NCBI GenBank assembly: GCA_025935595.1
Contig: JAICUZ010000115.1
Location: 1 to 7,727 of the forward strand
Direction: 5' to 3'
DNA from: Burkholderiales bacterium
Lineage (GTDB): Bacteria > Actinomycetota > Thermoleophilia > Gaiellales > Gaiellaceae
Length of the DNA stretch: 7,727 nt
Shown here: one piece after another, positions 6,052-7,727 of the stretch
How the letters are laid out: every line of letters begins with the position of its first letter
Numbering within the stretch: position 1 is the stretch's first letter
Position numbers and translations under genes: made by a program
The notes under the pieces: model-generated
What the model saw: the letters and a program-made list of their open reading frames with translations, nothing else
Told to the model about the DNA's origin: nothing
Database searches by the model: none

Positions 6052-7727
6052 GCGTCGCGCTCGACGCCGCGGCTGCTGGACGAGTGCGCACGCCAGTAGC
6101 ACGAGAAGGACGCCGCCGAAGCCGAGCTCGTACGCGTAGCGGTTCCAGCGCGTGGCGTTGAGCTCGATCACCGATCCCGACCCGCGCGCTCTGAACGCCG
6201 TCCCCGCGCCGGAAGCGAAGGGCACGCCGCGAGCATCGCCGAGCCGCCAGTCGGATCGATAGGACGCCGCGAGGAGAATCGTCGTTCCTACCGGCGGCGC
6301 GCTCGCGAGGCGGAGTGTTCCGGGGGAGTTCGAGACGACCGGGACCGGCTTCACCCGCACCTGGCACGGGTTTGCGGTGAGCGCGCCGATCACGCGGAGC
6401 GCGAGCCCGGTTGGATGCGTGTTGCGGTAGAGCGTCATCGTCGGCCAGCGGCGCTCGACGACGAGGTCTCGTTGCCGACGGAGGTATCCGAGCTCAGAGG
6501 CGTCCGCCTCGTTCGCGACGAGAACGTGGGAAATACCGAACGGCGCGAGGCAAAGACCCAGATCTCGTCGCGTCGAACCGCGAGCGAGAAGCGACGCTAT
6601 CGCCGCGTCACGCGGGTCGGAGTTGTCGCTCGCTCCCGGCTCGCCGACCGATCGGGATGCGACGACCGGCGTGTCGAAGAATGACGGGGCAGGGTTCGCG
6701 ACCACGCGGTGGCCGGCGAACGACAGGGCGAAGTAGCCGTGCCAGGGCAAGAACAACGTGTTCGATCCCCCGGCCTCCCGATCGAGGATCGACCGCGCCT
6801 GCGTCCAACCGGCAGGGTACTTGCTCGTCCCGAGCGCGCCCCAGAGGCCACCGAGCTCGCGGTATCCGTACATCAGCGGCAGGACGAGAATCGCCGCTGC
6901 CATCGTCGCACCGATGCCCCGCCGCGAGGAGCCCGCCCACTTGACGATCGATTCGACCGCGCGGCTGCCGAGGAACGCGTATGCGAAGACCAGGAGTGCC
7001 ACGCCCTTCTGAGGCTCCCTGAACGAACGCGCCGCCGGCACATGGTCGACCAGCGCACGGAAGAGATCTCCGGTGCCGGGAGCCCGTGCGCCGAGCGCGA
7101 GCACAACACCGAAGACGCCCGCGGCGGCAACCGCCCAAGTCCGTTCACTGCGCCGCCCTCGAGCGAGGCCGAAGCACCCGAGCGCGAGGAGTGCCAGGGC
7201 ACCCAGAGGCCACGCGACCAGGTACGACTTGATCGGCGCCGGGTCGTTCCAGTAGCCGTAGAGGCCGAGGACATTCGCGACAAGCCCGAAGCGGTGGTCG
7301 CTCAGGGTCTGGTACAGCTCGAGCTGACCCGTCGAGACGTGACGCCAGAGATCGTGCACGCCCGTGTCGGGCAGCATCCAGTACAGAGACGCGAGCAGGG
7401 TCAGTGCCAACGAGAGCCCGACGGCGACGACGGCCCGCGCGCGGAAGAGGAGCTCGACGATCAGGGGCACGGCGAGCAGCGCGAGCATGTGTGGGCTCGC
7501 CGCACCGACGAGCGCCGCGAGAAGCGCGAACTTCGGAGCCGCGCGCCGGCTTCCCTCGAGAACGGGCTGCGAGGCCTCGTACGCCCACGGGAGCAGCGCG
7601 TAGCCAAGGAGCAGGTACCACTGCCCGGTGTAGAGGCGGTCGTAGACGAAGGGATTGACGGCGTAGAGAACGCCGGCGAAGTAGCGGCCGGCCGAAGCCT
7701 CCACCGGAACGAGTCTGTGCATCCCGA
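6007..7727 (-). CDS. Polytopic membrane protein, GT-C glycosyltransferase/YfhO-like, 5' end outside window
   Basis: The frame is open through the right edge. The first visible ATG is at 7722 but the codon before it is also sense, and the protein lacks the N-terminal spans and catalytic loop expected of the class, so it is probably incomplete. Numbering from that ATG, hydrophobic spans occur near 13-28, 34-50, 65-93, 97-117, 168-187, 195-212, 240-256, 269-287 and 532-550. The loop NPFVYDRLYTGQWYLLLGYALLPW and the RSFREPQKG motif (232-240) resemble large uncharacterised actinobacterial and archaeal GT-C-like or YfhO-like proteins. Residues about 290-530 form a soluble, strand-rich domain, probably outside the membrane. 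The protein ends in one more span and a basic tail (RRRARRSGG), probably cytoplasmic. Inferred role: transfer of a sugar from a polyprenyl carrier to a cell-envelope glycan or protein. The catalytic acidic motif is not in view, so the activity is a guess. Confidence 0.85.
   Translation of the reverse strand, partial: GMHRLVPVEASAGRYFAGVLYAVNPFVYDRLYTGQWYLLLGYALLPWAYEASQPVLEGSRRAAPKFALLAALVGAASPHMLALLAVPLIVELLFRARAVVAVGLSLALTLLASLYWMLPDTGVHDLWRHVSTGQLELYQTLSDHRFGLVANVLGLYGYWNDPAPIKSYLVAWPLGALALLALGCFGLARGRRSERTWAVAAAGVFGVVLALGARAPGTGDLFRALVDHVPAARSFREPQKGVALLVFAYAFLGSRAVESIVKWAGSSRRGIGATMAAAILVLPLMYGYRELGGLWGALGTSKYPAGWTQARSILDREAGGSNTLFLPWHGYFALSFAGHRVVANPAPSFFDTPVVASRSVGEPGASDNSDPRDAAIASLLARGSTRRDLGLCLAPFGISHVLVANEADASELGYLRRQRDLVVERRWPTMTLYRNTHPTGLALRVIGALTANPCQVRVKPVPVVSNSPGTLRLASAPPVGTTILLAASYRSDWRLGDARGVPFASGAGTAFRARGSGSVIELNATRWNRYAYELGFGGVLLVLLACALVQQPRRRARRSGGDLSGLTAVERL

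Noticed and set aside
1..7727. CRISPR arrays, tRNA/rRNA genes, insertion sequences or phage genes
   Set aside because: No regularly spaced repeats, cloverleaf-like segments, transposase or integrase motifs, or terminal repeats were seen; coding bias is uniform across the window.

Overview
The window is high-GC, densely coding DNA with GTG and TTG starts, strong third-position G/C bias and short intergenic gaps. The gene content is a HyuA/HyuC pair with a HutC-type regulator, a stand-alone MreB and a multi-membrane-span GT-C-like protein. This suggests a high-GC Gram-positive or deep-branching actinobacterium, for example the Thermoleophilia/Gaiellales type. That assignment is inferred from style and content; no rRNA or other phylogenetic marker is present.

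Region 1 (1-4178) is a catabolic module. On the minus strand, an M20-family N-carbamoyl-L-amino-acid hydrolase (hyuC-like, 1998-3245) is followed three bases later by an ATP-dependent hydantoinase/oxoprolinase subunit (hyuA-like, 1-1994), which runs off the left edge. Divergent to them, 114 bp away, lies a GntR/HutC-family repressor-like gene (3360-4178). In the expected pathway HyuA, with a HyuB partner probably just outside the window, opens a hydantoin-like ring at the cost of ATP. HyuC then removes the carbamoyl group to release an amino acid, and the GntR protein probably senses a pathway compound and controls the shared intergenic region.

Region 2 (4179-5688) begins with a 36-bp convergent gap holding a small TTCG-loop hairpin. 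Next come a 105-residue minus-strand protein of unknown function (4215-4532) and, divergent from it, an MreB-type actin homologue (4627-5688). Their shared 94-bp promoter region has a 12-bp palindrome and a plausible leaderless promoter for mreB. No mreC, mreD, rodA or pbp gene accompanies mreB here.

Region 3 (5689-7727) has a 123-bp spacer with two consecutive potential RNA hairpins ahead of a small 79-residue gene that carries a very good ribosome binding site (5812-6051). This gene overlaps, tail to tail by 45 bp, the 3' end of a large minus-strand membrane protein gene (6007-7727, 5' end outside the window). That protein resembles the C-terminal two thirds of polytopic GT-C-type glycosyltransferase/YfhO-like proteins.

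No RNA genes, insertion sequences, CRISPR arrays or clear mobile-element boundaries were seen. The window looks like ordinary chromosomal sequence. The more interesting points are small uncharacterised proteins, candidate operators and a structured leader rather than an obvious new system.
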